This document shows, piece by piece, positions 18,380-26,390 of a DNA stretch of 64,000 nucleotides. Location: contig NZ_LMIU01000012.1 of NCBI RefSeq assembly GCF_001428845.1, positions 190,857 to 254,856 of the forward strand, read 5' to 3'. The position numbers and the translations under genes are program-made. The notes under the pieces are model-generated. The model worked only from the letters and a program-made list of their open reading frames with translations. It had not been told where the DNA came from and did not search any database. The DNA comes from Achromobacter sp. Root83 (GTDB taxonomy: Bacteria > Pseudomonadota > Gammaproteobacteria > Burkholderiales > Burkholderiaceae_B). How positions within the stretch are numbered: the stretch's first letter is position 1; each line of letters opens with the position of its first letter.

Positions 18380-19315
18380 ATGAAAATCGCTTTTGTCTTT
18401 CCCGGCCAAGGTTCGCAAGCTATCGGCATGCTGGATGCCTGGTCGGGCGTCGCGGCCGTCGCCGACACCGTGGCGCAGGCTTCGCAGGCCCTTGGGCAGG
18501 ACCTGGGCGCGCTGATCGCGCAGGGGCCCGTTGAGCAGCTCAACCTGACCACCAATACCCAGCCCGCCATGCTGACGGCCGGCGTTGCGTGCTACGCGGC
18601 CTGGTGCGCCGCCGGGGGCCGCAAGCCCGACGTCGTGGCCGGCCACAGCCTGGGCGAATACGCCGCGCTGACGGCCGCCGGATCGCTGACGCTTGACGAC
18701 GCCGTGCGCCTGGTGCGCGTGCGCGCCGACGCCATGCAGGCCGCCGTGCCGGTCGGCACCGGCGCCATGGCCGCCATTCTTGGGCTGGACGATGACGCCG
18801 TGCGTGCCGCGTGCGCCGCCGCCGCCCACGGCGAAGTCGTCGAAGCCGTGAATTTCAATGCGCCCGCGCAAGTCGTGATCGCGGGGCACAAGGCCGCCGT
18901 CGAGCGCGCGTGCGAACTGGCCAAGGCGGCGGGCGCCAAGCGCGCATTGCTGCTGCCGGTGTCCGCGCCGTTCCATTCCAGCCTGCTCAAACCCGCCGCC
19001 GATGTGCTGGCCGCGGCGCTGGCCGGGGTGAGCGTGTCGGCGCCGCAGATTCAAGTCATCAACAACGTCGACGTGGCCACGCCTGTCGAGCCCGGTGCCA
19101 TCCGGGATGCGCTGGTGCGCCAGGCATGGCATCCTGTGCGCTGGGTCGAAACCCTGCGCGCGATGAAGGCGCAAGGCGTCACCCACATCATCGAGTGCGG
19201 TCCCGGCAAGGTGCTGGCGGGCCTGACCAAGCGTATCGACCCCGAACTTACCGGCCTGGCCATCACCGACCCCGCTTCGCTAGAGGCCGCGCTGGCCGTC
19301 GTCAACGGAAATTAA
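18380..19315 (+). CDS. fabD: Malonyl-CoA:ACP transacylase FabD
   Basis: A 311-residue enzyme that transfers malonyl from CoA to ACP. Signatures are PGQGSQ at the N-terminus, the nucleophile S90 in GHSLGEYAA and the catalytic His in VSAPFHSSL. The frame is open far upstream into fabH, but the ATG at 18380 gives the exact conserved start MKIAFVFPGQGSQ. fabG follows after 4 bases. Confidence 0.96.
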   Translation: MKIAFVFPGQGSQAIGMLDAWSGVAAVADTVAQASQALGQDLGALIAQGPVEQLNLTTNTQPAMLTAGVACYAAWCAAGGRKPDVVAGHSLGEYAALTAAGSLTLDDAVRLVRVRADAMQAAVPVGTGAMAAILGLDDDAVRAACAAAAHGEVVEAVNFNAPAQVVIAGHKAAVERACELAKAAGAKRALLLPVSAPFHSSLLKPAADVLAAALAGVSVSAPQIQVINNVDVATPVEPGAIRDALVRQAWHPVRWVETLRAMKAQGVTHIIECGPGKVLAGLTKRIDPELTGLAITDPASLEAALAVVNGN

Positions 19316-19319
19316 AGCT

Positions 19320-20072
19320 ATGGATAACACCTCGATCGAGTTGCAGGGCAAGATCGCGCTGGTCACCGGCGCCACGCGCGGCATCGGCCGCGCCATCGCC
19401 CAGGAACTGGCCGCTCGCGGCGCGACGGTCGTCGGCACCGCCACTTCCGAGTCGGGCGCGGCCGCCATCACCGAAGCGCTGGCTCCGTTGGGCGGCCGAG
19501 GCGTGGTGCTTGACGTGACCGACGCCCAAGCCTGCGACGCGCTGATCGATGCGCTGGGCAAGGAAGGCGGCGGTCCGCATATCCTCGTCAATAACGCTGG
19601 CATCACCCGTGATACGCTGGCGATGCGCATGAAAGACGACGATTGGTCGGCGGTCATCGACACGAACCTGGCCTCGGTTTTCCGCTTGTCGCGCGCGGTT
19701 TTGCGCAGCATGATGAAAGCCCGCTGGGGACGGATCATCAACGTGACCTCGGTGGTGGGTTCCAGCGGTAACGCCGGGCAGGCCAACTACGCGGCCGCCA
19801 AGGCGGGCGTGGCGGGCATGTCGCGCGCACTGGCGCGTGAACTGGGCAGCCGCAACATCACCGTGAACTGCGTGGCTCCAGGCTTCATCGATACGGATAT
19901 GACGCGCGCGCTGGGTGAAAACCAGACCGCGGCGCTGTTGCAGCAGATACCGCTGGGCCGTTTGGGTTCGCCCACGGACATCGCCCATGCGGTGGCCTTT
20001 TTGTCCGGGCCGCAGGCGGGTTACATTACCGGCACCACCCTGCACGTCAACGGCGGGATGTACATGCAATAA
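19320..20072 (+). CDS. fabG: 3-oxoacyl-ACP reductase FabG
   Basis: A 250-residue short-chain dehydrogenase, NADPH-dependent, reducing 3-oxoacyl-ACP in each elongation round. The cofactor loop is [10 protein letters not shown], followed by NNAGITRD and the catalytic YAAAKAG; the chain ends in HVNGGMYM as in other FabG proteins. It starts 4 bases after fabD. The 212-base gap to acpP contains a branched inverted-repeat structure and the acpP promoter. Confidence 0.96.
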
Positions 20073-20077
20073 ATCAC

Positions 20078-20143
20078 GAATCGCGCGTGGCGGCCTGGAC
20101 CGCCGCGCCACCTCCGGGAAACCGGCGGAGCAGCGCGCGATTC
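20078..20143 (+). other. Branched inverted-repeat structure after fabG
   Basis: GAATCGCGCG (20078-20087) pairs perfectly with CGCGCGATTC (20134-20143). Inside are two further stems, GGCGG/CCGCC (20089-20104) and CTCCG/CGGAG (20112-20130), giving a three-way junction. Another small stem, ACCGG/CCGGT, follows at 20144-20158. There is no T run, so it is not a standard terminator. Confidence 0.5.
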
Positions 20144-20227
20144 ACCGGAAACGCCGGTCACGGGTATTCCTGCGTCACTCTTGGCGACAGAACTGGTGCT
20201 CGGTGTTATTTTTGTCACGGTCAGGCG

Positions 20228-20254
20228 TTGCATCACTCCGCGCTTGGCTATAAT
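20228..20254 (+). promoter_or_regulatory. Probable acpP promoter
   Basis: A perfect TATAAT at 20249-20254, 30 bases before the acpP start, with TTGCAT at 20228 (15-base spacing, shorter than ideal). It would give acpP its own strong transcription, in line with the high cellular demand for ACP. Confidence 0.6.
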
Positions 20255-20284
20255 TCGCGGGATTTTTCCCATTTGGAGATCTGC

Positions 20285-20524
20285 ATGGAAAGCATCGAAC
20301 AGCGCGTCAAGAAGATCGTCGCTGAACAACTTGGCGTGAACGAAGCCGAGATCAAGAACGAATCCTCCTTCCTTGACGACCTCGGTGCCGATTCGCTCGA
20401 CATGGTCGAACTGGTCATGGCCCTCGAAGACGAATTCGAGACCGAGATCCCCGACGAAGAGGCCGAAAAGATCACGACCGTGCAACAAGCGATTGACTAC
20501 ATCAATTCGCACGGTAAGCAGTAA
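20285..20524 (+). CDS. acpP: Acyl carrier protein AcpP
   Basis: A 79-residue acidic four-helix protein that carries growing acyl chains. The phosphopantetheine site is S37 in [11 protein letters not shown]. The ATG at 20285 is preceded by TTTGGAGA and gives the canonical start [16 protein letters not shown]; the frame is open further upstream without meaning. It has its own promoter signature upstream and a large stem structure downstream, which suggests expression independent of fabF. Confidence 0.98.
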
Positions 20525-20543
20525 GCTCAGCCTATATCGTTCT

Positions 20544-20570
20544 GGTTGCCCGAGATGACCTCGGCCAACC
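20544..20570 (+). other. Hairpin directly after acpP
   Basis: GGTTG/CAACC and CCGAG/CTCGG stack with one C-C mismatch around loop ATGAC, 20 bases after the acpP stop. No T run; possibly protects the acpP mRNA 3' end. Confidence 0.5.
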
Positions 20571-20579
20571 GGGAATCGG

Positions 20580-20691
20580 GGCGGTTTCAGGAATTTGCCG
20601 TGTGGTCCACGTGCGGGAAGGGTGTGGTTGAACCCGACCCGCTTTCGCGTGGTCCACACGTGCAGCGCATCCCGAAAACCGCCTTTCTTTT
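20580..20691 (+). terminator. Large branched stem with T-rich tail between acpP and fabF
   Basis: The outer stem GGCGGTTT (20580-20587) pairs with AAACCGCC (20676-20683) and is followed by TTTCTTTT. Inside, CGTGTGGTCCACG (20599-20611) pairs with CGTGGTCCACACG (20648-20660) with one mismatch, then GCGGG/CCCGC (20613-20617/20638-20642) and GGGT/ACCC. It ends only about 20 bases before the fabF start. A partial terminator or attenuator that lets acpP exceed fabF is the simplest reading. Confidence 0.55.
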
Positions 20692-20711
20692 GTCTGTTTG
20701 AGGAGTCATCC

Positions 20712-21941
20712 GTGAAGCGACGTGTCGTCATCACCGGCCTGGGTATCATTTCCCCCGTAGGGAACGATCTGACCACCGCTTGGGACAATATCGTCAACGG
20801 ACGTTCTGGCATCAGCCGCATCACCCGTTTCGATCCCTCGGCTATCACCACCCACATTGCTGGCGAAGTCAAAGACTTCGACATCAGTACCTATGTTTCG
20901 GCCAAGGAAGCCCGCCAGATGGATACGTTCATCCATTACGGCCTGGCTGCCGGAATGCAGGCTTGGCGCGATTGCGGTCTGGAAGTCACCGAAGCCAATG
21001 CAGAACGCATCGGCGTGATCGTGGGCTCCGGCATCGGCGGTCTGCCGCGCATTGAAGAAACCCAGGTCGAATATCTGGCCAAGGGGCCGCGCCGGATTTC
21101 TCCGTTCTTCGTCCCGGGTTCGCTGATCAACCTGATCTCCGGCCATCTGTCGATCACCTATGGCATGAAAGGCCCGAGCTACGCCGTCGTGTCGGCCTGC
21201 ACCACCGGCCTGCATTGCATCGGCGATGCCGCGCGCCTGATCGAATACGGCGATGCCGACGTCATGGTGGCTGGCGGTGCCGAATCCACCGTGTCGCCGC
21301 TGGGCATTGGCGGGTTTGCCGCAATGCGCGCATTGTCCACCCGCAACGATGATCCTGAAACGGCTTCGCGTCCCTGGGACCGCGACCGCGACGGCTTCGT
21401 GCTGGGCGAGGGCGCCGGTGTTCTGGTGCTGGAAGAGTACGAGCACGCCAAGAAGCGCGGCGCGCGCATCTACGGCGAACTCGCAGGCTACGGCATGAGT
21501 TCCGACGCGCACCACATCACGGCCCCCGACAAGGACGGCCCGCGCCGCGGCGTCTTGAACGCCCTGCGCAACGGCGGCCTGAATGCGGACGACATCCAGT
21601 ATGTCAACGCGCACGGCACGTCGACGCCCTTGGGCGACAAGAACGAAACCGACGCCCTGAAGCTGGCGTTCGGCGAGCACGCCAAGAAGCTGGTGGTCAA
21701 TTCGACCAAGTCGATGACCGGCCACTTGCTGGGCGCCGCCGGCGGCATCGAAGCCGTGTTCACGACCATGGCCGTGTACAACCAGGTTTCGCCTCCCACG
21801 ATCAACATCTTCAATCAGGATCCTGAATGCGATCTGGATTACTGCGCCAACGAGGCGCGGCAGATGAAGATCGACGTCGGCCTTTCCAACTCGTTCGGCT
21901 TCGGCGGCACCAACGGCTCCATGGCCGTTCGCCGGGTCTGA
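20712..21941 (+). CDS. fabF: 3-oxoacyl-ACP synthase II FabF
   Basis: A 409-residue condensing enzyme for chain elongation and temperature adaptation. The GTG at 20712, with AGGAG upstream, gives the conserved start MKRRVVITGLGIISPVG. The catalytic triad is C163 in VVSACTTGLH, His in VNAHGTSTP and His in TGHLLGAAG. The frame runs open upstream but without family similarity. Last gene of the fab cluster; one base separates it from a small membrane-protein gene leading into rpoE. Confidence 0.96.
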   Translation: MKRRVVITGLGIISPVGNDLTTAWDNIVNGRSGISRITRFDPSAITTHIAGEVKDFDISTYVSAKEARQMDTFIHYGLAAGMQAWRDCGLEVTEANAERIGVIVGSGIGGLPRIEETQVEYLAKGPRRISPFFVPGSLINLISGHLSITYGMKGPSYAVVSACTTGLHCIGDAARLIEYGDADVMVAGGAESTVSPLGIGGFAAMRALSTRNDDPETASRPWDRDRDGFVLGEGAGVLVLEEYEHAKKRGARIYGELAGYGMSSDAHHITAPDKDGPRRGVLNALRNGGLNADDIQYVNAHGTSTPLGDKNETDALKLAFGEHAKKLVVNSTKSMTGHLLGAAGGIEAVFTTMAVYNQVSPPTINIFNQDPECDLDYCANEARQMKIDVGLSNSFGFGGTNGSMAVRRV

Positions 21942-21942
21942 T

Positions 21943-22437
21943 TTGGAAGGTCCGGTCCCGGGGCGTTGGTCGTTTCGCGTGCCTGTCGCGCAGCCCAGGG
22001 GCGCAATCGCGCTCTTCGGGCTGGCGTATGCCGCGGCAGGGGCCAGCGCCTTGACCGCGGCGTCCTGGTACGGTCACGCCTGGGCGGGCATCGCGACGCT
22101 TGCATGCCTGCTTGTGCTGGCTGGGCTGTTACACTCGGCACGGAGCACCCTGTCCCCGGTAACGGCATTGCGTACGGCGGCCGGGGCTGGCCGCTGGCAG
22201 ATGCGCCGGCCCCAGGGCTGGCAAGATGCGGTGCTGCTGGATCAGCAGCGCGGCTTTGCCTGGCTGACGCTCACTTTGCAGCCTTTGCCCACCGGGAGTA
22301 CGGCCTTCACCTCTAGCAAAATCACTCTTACCGTCTGGCGGCAGACGTTGCGACCCGAGTCCTGGCGGCGCCTGCGCCTGCTGGCGGGTACCGCGCGGCG
22401 TCCCCGTCCGGCGGTCCGCCCGCGGGAGACGTCATGA
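21943..22437 (+). CDS. Small membrane protein between fabF and rpoE
   Basis: An open frame of up to 164 residues starting with TTG one base after fabF; a GTG at 21979 is an alternative start. Two hydrophobic segments near residues 20-62 are followed by a basic soluble tail rich in Arg (RRPQGWQD, ending PRPAVRPRETS). Size and topology resemble small proteins of the YgfX type found next to rpoE genes, but I cannot confirm the family. It overlaps rpoE by 4 bases (ATGA), so it is very likely translated and coupled to rpoE. Function unknown. Confidence 0.6.
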   Translation: MEGPVPGRWSFRVPVAQPRGAIALFGLAYAAAGASALTAASWYGHAWAGIATLACLLVLAGLLHSARSTLSPVTALRTAAGAGRWQMRRPQGWQDAVLLDQQRGFAWLTLTLQPLPTGSTAFTSSKITLTVWRQTLRPESWRRLRLLAGTARRPRPAVRPRETS

Positions 22438-23033
22438 GCGAGCGCGAAGTCGACGCGGAGCTTGTCGCGCGCGTGCAGCGGGGCGACAAAAAAGCATTTG
22501 ATCTGCTGGTGCTCAAGTACCAGCGCAAGATTCTCCGCCTGCTGGCCCGGATGATCCGCGACCCCTCGGAAATCGAGGACGTGGCCCAGGAGGCGTTCAT
22601 CAAGGCCTACCGGGCCTTGCCGCAGTTCCGCGGCGACAGCGCTTTCTACACCTGGTTGTATCGTATCGCCATCAATACGGCCCGAAACTGGCTTGCATCG
22701 CAGGGCCGGCGTCCCAGCGCGCCGAATGCGATAGAAACGGAAGACGGTGAAACTTTTAACGAAACCGACAACCTAACCGATATAAGCACGCCGGAATCCA
22801 TGGTTGCCAGCCGCGAAATCGCCGAAACGGTGAACGCCGCGATCGAGGAGTTGCCCGAAGAGTTGCGCACCGCAATTGTCCTGCGTGAAATCGAAGGTAT
22901 GAGCTACGAAGACATCGCCCAAAGCATGGATTGCCCGATCGGTACGGTGCGCTCCCGCATTTTTCGTGCGCGCGAAGCCATCGCCACCAAGTTGCGTCCA
23001 TTGCTTGACACCGATGTCGAGCGTCGCTGGTAA
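22434..23033 (+). CDS. rpoE: Extracytoplasmic sigma factor RpoE (AlgU)
   Basis: A 199-residue ECF sigma factor. Region 2 (LVLKYQRKILRLLARMIRDP ... GDSAFYTWLYRIAINTARNWL) binds the -10 and core polymerase; the region 4 helix-turn-helix (GMSYEDIAQSMDCPIGTVRSR) reads the -35. It directs the envelope-stress response. The downstream rseA, rseB and degP form the standard control module: anti-sigma factor, sensor and protease. It overlaps the upstream membrane-protein gene by 4 bases. I could not find a clear GAACTT/TCTGA autoregulatory promoter upstream. Confidence 0.96.
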   Translation: MSEREVDAELVARVQRGDKKAFDLLVLKYQRKILRLLARMIRDPSEIEDVAQEAFIKAYRALPQFRGDSAFYTWLYRIAINTARNWLASQGRRPSAPNAIETEDGETFNETDNLTDISTPESMVASREIAETVNAAIEELPEELRTAIVLREIEGMSYEDIAQSMDCPIGTVRSRIFRAREAIATKLRPLLDTDVERRW

Positions 23034-23045
23034 GGAGTGGCAGTC

Positions 23046-23552
23046 ATGCAAACAGCAGCCAAGTCCGTTGTGATCACCGAGTCCTCCTGGGAGGAATCGG
23101 TTTCCGCCTGGATGGACGGAGAGGATTCCGACGATGTTCTTTCCAGTCTGTTGTCCAAAGAGGGACGTCAGACCTGGGACACCTATCATCTGATCGGTGA
23201 TTCCCTGCGCAATTCCGACTTGGCGCTGACGCCCAGCGCGGCGTTCCAGGCCCGCCTCGCACGGGCGCTGGACGCGGAATTGCCCATCGTAGCGGCGCCC
23301 CGGCGCCGCTCGCCTTTGCGCGTCGGCCTGTCCGGCCTGGCCGTGGCGGCGGCGGTCGCGACGGTCGCCTGGGTGGCGCAGCCGTACCTGACGGGCGGAC
23401 CGGCCACGGAAGTGCGGGTACTGGCCGATGCCAGCAACCCGGGTTCGGGCGCCGACGATTCGGGCTTGCGCGACTACCTCGAGGCCCATCGCCAGATGGC
23501 GGGTCCCAGCGCGGTGCGGCAGGTGTCGTTTGATGGCGGAGCGGGACGTTGA
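23046..23552 (+). CDS. rseA: Anti-sigma-E factor RseA (MucA)
   Basis: A 168-residue single-pass membrane protein. The N-terminal cytoplasmic domain (SAWMDGEDSDDVLSSLL ... WDTYHLIGDSLR) has the RseA signature that wraps sigma E. A transmembrane helix lies near residues 97-117 (VGLSGLAVAAAVATVAWVA), then a periplasmic tail. Under stress it is cut by DegS- and RseP-type proteases to free RpoE. Start chosen at 23046 because AAGGAG is 8 bases upstream; a GTG at 23037 lies within that ribosome site. The stop overlaps rseB. Confidence 0.9.
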   Translation: MQTAAKSVVITESSWEESVSAWMDGEDSDDVLSSLLSKEGRQTWDTYHLIGDSLRNSDLALTPSAAFQARLARALDAELPIVAAPRRRSPLRVGLSGLAVAAAVATVAWVAQPYLTGGPATEVRVLADASNPGSGADDSGLRDYLEAHRQMAGPSAVRQVSFDGGAGR

Positions 23553-24640
23553 TGGCGCTTGTGCTTCCGTCACGTTGGCCGGTGCTGGCACGTGGCGTCA
23601 CTTGGCAGGCTCACCGCGCCGGCTGGCTCGCCGCCACGCTCCTGGCCGCGTTTCTTGCCGCGCACGACCCCGCGGCAGCCGCCGGTAATGCGCCGGCCAG
23701 CCAGACCGATGATGTCGTCCAGCTGCTGACGCGCATCCAGCAGGCGGCGCGCAAGCAGGACTACGCCGGCGTCTTCATGTATCAGCAAGGCGAGATGATC
23801 CAGTCTTCGCGCCTGGTGCACGTCATGGACGGCACGGGTGAGCGCGAACGCCTCGAGATCCTCGACGGCCAGCCGCGCGAGTACCTGCGCCACAACGACG
23901 ATGTGCAGTGCCTGATTCCCGAACGCAAGACCGTGCTGGTGGAGCGCCGCCGCGGCGATCGCTTCCCCGGCTTGCTGCTGGGCGATCCGGCGAACCTGTC
24001 CGAACACTACAAGATCCGCACCGAGCCCGCGCTGCACCGCGTGGCCGGCCGGGAATGCCGGCTGATCACGATCGAGCCGCTGGACAAGCTGCGCTACGGC
24101 TATCGGCTGTGCGCGGACGTGGAAACCAACCTGCTGCTGAAGGCCCAGACCTTGAACGCCGCGCGCGGCGTGGTCGAACAGGTGTCCTTTACGTCGTTGC
24201 GCCTGGGTTCGGAAGTGGACCCTCAAACGCTGTCGTCGCGTTGGAATACGCGCGACTGGAAGGTGCTTGAGCCCAGCATGAAGCCGGTGGACCTGGCGGC
24301 TCAGGGATGGCGCATCCCGGCGCCCAAGGGATTCACGCCCATCATGCAGGTGGGGCGCTCCATGGCGCGCGGCTCTCCGGTGAGTCAGATGGTGCTGACC
24401 GATGGCCTGGCGGCCATCTCGGTGTTCATCGAGCCCTACGACAGCCAGCGCGACCATCATCCGCCCCACGGCGCGGCACAGCGCGGTTCGATCAATGTCT
24501 ACAGCACGCGCATCGCGGACTTCTGGCTGACGGCCGTGGGCGAAGTGCCCGTGGCGACGCTGGAACAGCTTGCGGAAGCCACAGAATACGTGCCCGCCGC
24601 ACCCGCGGCGGCAGCACCGGCGGGGGCTGGATCCAAGTGA
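23552..24640 (+). CDS. rseB: Sigma-E regulator RseB (MucB)
   Basis: A 362-residue periplasmic protein. A signal sequence covers about residues 20-45 (LAATLLAAFLAAHDPAAAA). The LolA-like N-terminal domain holds YAGVFMYQQGE and HVMDGTGERERLE, and the C-terminal domain ends with VGEVPVATLEQLAEA. It shields RseA from proteolysis and senses mislocalised LPS and envelope damage. The ATG overlaps the rseA stop by one base. The long N-region before the signal core suggests that translation might start a little later. Confidence 0.9.
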   Translation: MALVLPSRWPVLARGVTWQAHRAGWLAATLLAAFLAAHDPAAAAGNAPASQTDDVVQLLTRIQQAARKQDYAGVFMYQQGEMIQSSRLVHVMDGTGERERLEILDGQPREYLRHNDDVQCLIPERKTVLVERRRGDRFPGLLLGDPANLSEHYKIRTEPALHRVAGRECRLITIEPLDKLRYGYRLCADVETNLLLKAQTLNAARGVVEQVSFTSLRLGSEVDPQTLSSRWNTRDWKVLEPSMKPVDLAAQGWRIPAPKGFTPIMQVGRSMARGSPVSQMVLTDGLAAISVFIEPYDSQRDHHPPHGAAQRGSINVYSTRIADFWLTAVGEVPVATLEQLAEATEYVPAAPAAAAPAGAGSK

Positions 24641-24678
24641 TCCGCTTCGCGCCGCAAGCAGTAATCTCGGAGTGACTT

Positions 24679-26163
24679 ATGAAAGCAATGACGGTGTCGA
24701 ACGCTTTTTTCCGGCGCTTTCTGGCGGTTGTCGCGGCGGGCGTGATGTTGTCCACCGCCTACGTTCCCGCGTCGGTCGCGCAGACACCGCCTCCGGCCGG
24801 GCTGCCCGATTTCACAACCATCGTTGAAAAGGCCGACCCCGCGGTCGTCAATATCCGCACCACGGCCACCGTGCCGGTGCGGGGCGGCGTGGGCCCTGGC
24901 GGCAATGATCCGTACGAACTGTTCCGCTGGTTCTTCGGCCCTGAATTTCAGCCTCCGGGCGGCGGCCAGCCGTCCCCCAATCCGCGTCAGCGCCCGCAGC
25001 CTTCCCAGCCGGAAGAGCGCACGGTGCCTCGTGGCGTCGGTTCGGGGTTTTTCATCTCGGCCGATGGCTACATCCTGACCAATAACCACGTGGTGGTGGA
25101 TGCCACGGATATCTACGTCACCTTGACGGACGGCCGTGAATTCAAGGCCAAGGTCATTGGCACGGACGAGCGCACCGATGTGGCGCTTATCAAGATCGAA
25201 GCCAAGGATATGACCCCGCTGGTGATCGGGGATCCCAAGAAACTGAAGAAGGGGCAGTGGGTGCTGGCCATCGGTTCGCCGTTCGGCCTGGACTCCACCG
25301 TGACCTCCGGCATCGTCAGCGCCATCGGCCGCGACACCGGCGAGTACCTGCCGTTCATCCAGACGGATGTCGCGGTCAACCCGGGCAACTCGGGCGGTCC
25401 CCTGATCAACCTGGAAGGCGAGGTGGTGGGCATCAATTCCCAGATCATTTCGCGCAGCGGCGGCTTCATGGGCATTTCGCTGGCCATCCCGATCGACGAA
25501 GCCATGCGCGTGGTGGATCAACTGCGCACCACGGGCAAGGTCACGCGGGGCCGCGTCGGAGTGCAGATCGGCGAAGTGGGCAAGGATGTGGCCGAGGCCA
25601 TTGGCCTGCCCAGGGCCGAGGGCGCGCTGGTCAGCAGCGTGGAAGCCGAGGGTCCGGCCGAACAGGCGGGCGTGCAGCCCGGCGACGTGATCCTGAAGTT
25701 CAACAACGAACCGATCAAGCGCTGGTCCGATCTGCCGCGTATCGTGGGCGAAACCAAGCCGGGCACGCGCGCCGACATGGAAGTCTGGCGCAAGGGCAAG
25801 AGCATGACGCTGTCGGTGAAGGTGGGCGAGATCCCGGCCGAGAAGACGGCTGCGGCCGGCAAGAAGGCGGCCCCGGCCCCCGAGCCTACCAACGCGCTGG
25901 GACTGGGCGTGGTGGATGTGCCTGCCGATGTCCAGAAGAAGTTGCGCATCAAGGGTGGCGTGCAGGTGAAGGTCGCCGAGGGCGTCGCCGGGAAGGCGGG
26001 CCTGCAGGAAGGCGATATTGTGTTGGCCCTGAACGACACCGACGTCACCAGCGCCAAGCAGTTCGCTGAACTCGTCGCCAAGCTCGACAAGGGCCGCGCG
26101 GCGGGCTTGCTGGTGCGCCGTGGCGACCAGACGCAATGGGTGGCGGTGCCCGCATCGAAGTGA
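24679..26163 (+). CDS. degP: Periplasmic serine protease DegP/MucD
   Basis: A 494-residue HtrA-family protease and chaperone. The signal peptide ends near SVAQ at residue 35. The trypsin-like domain has the triad H137 (TNNHVV), D167 (RTDVALI) and S238 (NPGNSGGP). Two PDZ domains follow, roughly residues 270-375 and 395-490. A Gly/Pro/Gln-rich loop at 92-115 corresponds to the LA loop. It degrades or refolds damaged envelope proteins and belongs to the rpoE module. A terminator follows at 26173. Confidence 0.95.
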   Translation: MKAMTVSNAFFRRFLAVVAAGVMLSTAYVPASVAQTPPPAGLPDFTTIVEKADPAVVNIRTTATVPVRGGVGPGGNDPYELFRWFFGPEFQPPGGGQPSPNPRQRPQPSQPEERTVPRGVGSGFFISADGYILTNNHVVVDATDIYVTLTDGREFKAKVIGTDERTDVALIKIEAKDMTPLVIGDPKKLKKGQWVLAIGSPFGLDSTVTSGIVSAIGRDTGEYLPFIQTDVAVNPGNSGGPLINLEGEVVGINSQIISRSGGFMGISLAIPIDEAMRVVDQLRTTGKVTRGRVGVQIGEVGKDVAEAIGLPRAEGALVSSVEAEGPAEQAGVQPGDVILKFNNEPIKRWSDLPRIVGETKPGTRADMEVWRKGKSMTLSVKVGEIPAEKTAAAGKKAAPAPEPTNALGLGVVDVPADVQKKLRIKGGVQVKVAEGVAGKAGLQEGDIVLALNDTDVTSAKQFAELVAKLDKGRAAGLLVRRGDQTQWVAVPASK

Positions 26164-26172
26164 TGCGTCACG

Positions 26173-26194
26173 GCGCCCCGAAGGGGCGCTTTTT
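26173..26194 (+). terminator. Intrinsic terminator after degP
   Basis: GCGCCCC (26173-26179), loop GAA, GGGGCGC (26183-26189) and five Ts, beginning 10 bases after the degP stop. Confidence 0.88.
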
Positions 26195-26231
26195 GCCTTG
26201 GGGCGGCCCTTCAGCAAAAAAAATGCCCAAG

Positions 26232-26287
26232 ACCAGCTAAAATGGCTGGTTGCCGCAAGAGGGGGCGCCAGGCGCCCCCTCGTTTTT
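26232..26287 (+). promoter_or_regulatory. TAAAAT element followed by a perfect hairpin with T run, upstream of lepA
   Basis: TAAAAT (26238-26243) sits in the loop of ACCAGC/GCTGGT (26232-26250). It is followed by GAGGGGGCGCC-A-GGCGCCCCCTC (26259-26281), an 11-bp perfect inverted repeat, then GTTTTT. It is terminator-like but far from degP, which already has its own terminator. If TAAAAT is a -10, any transcript would end after about 35 bases. Confidence 0.45.
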
Positions 26288-26377
26288 GCCCGGGCTTTCC
26301 AGCCCCAGCGCCCCTCACGTCTGCCGTGCGTATTCCGGCGGCGGTGTTTCCGGCAGTGTGCCGAGTGTTCCGTCCCT

Positions 26378-26383
26378 TATAAT
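26378..26383 (+). promoter_or_regulatory. Candidate -10 next to the lepA start codon
   Basis: A perfect TATAAT only 7 bases before the lepA ATG, with no recognisable ribosome site in between and a poor -35. If used, the mRNA would start at or next to the A of the ATG. Confidence 0.4.
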
Positions 26384-26390
26384 TTCAAGC

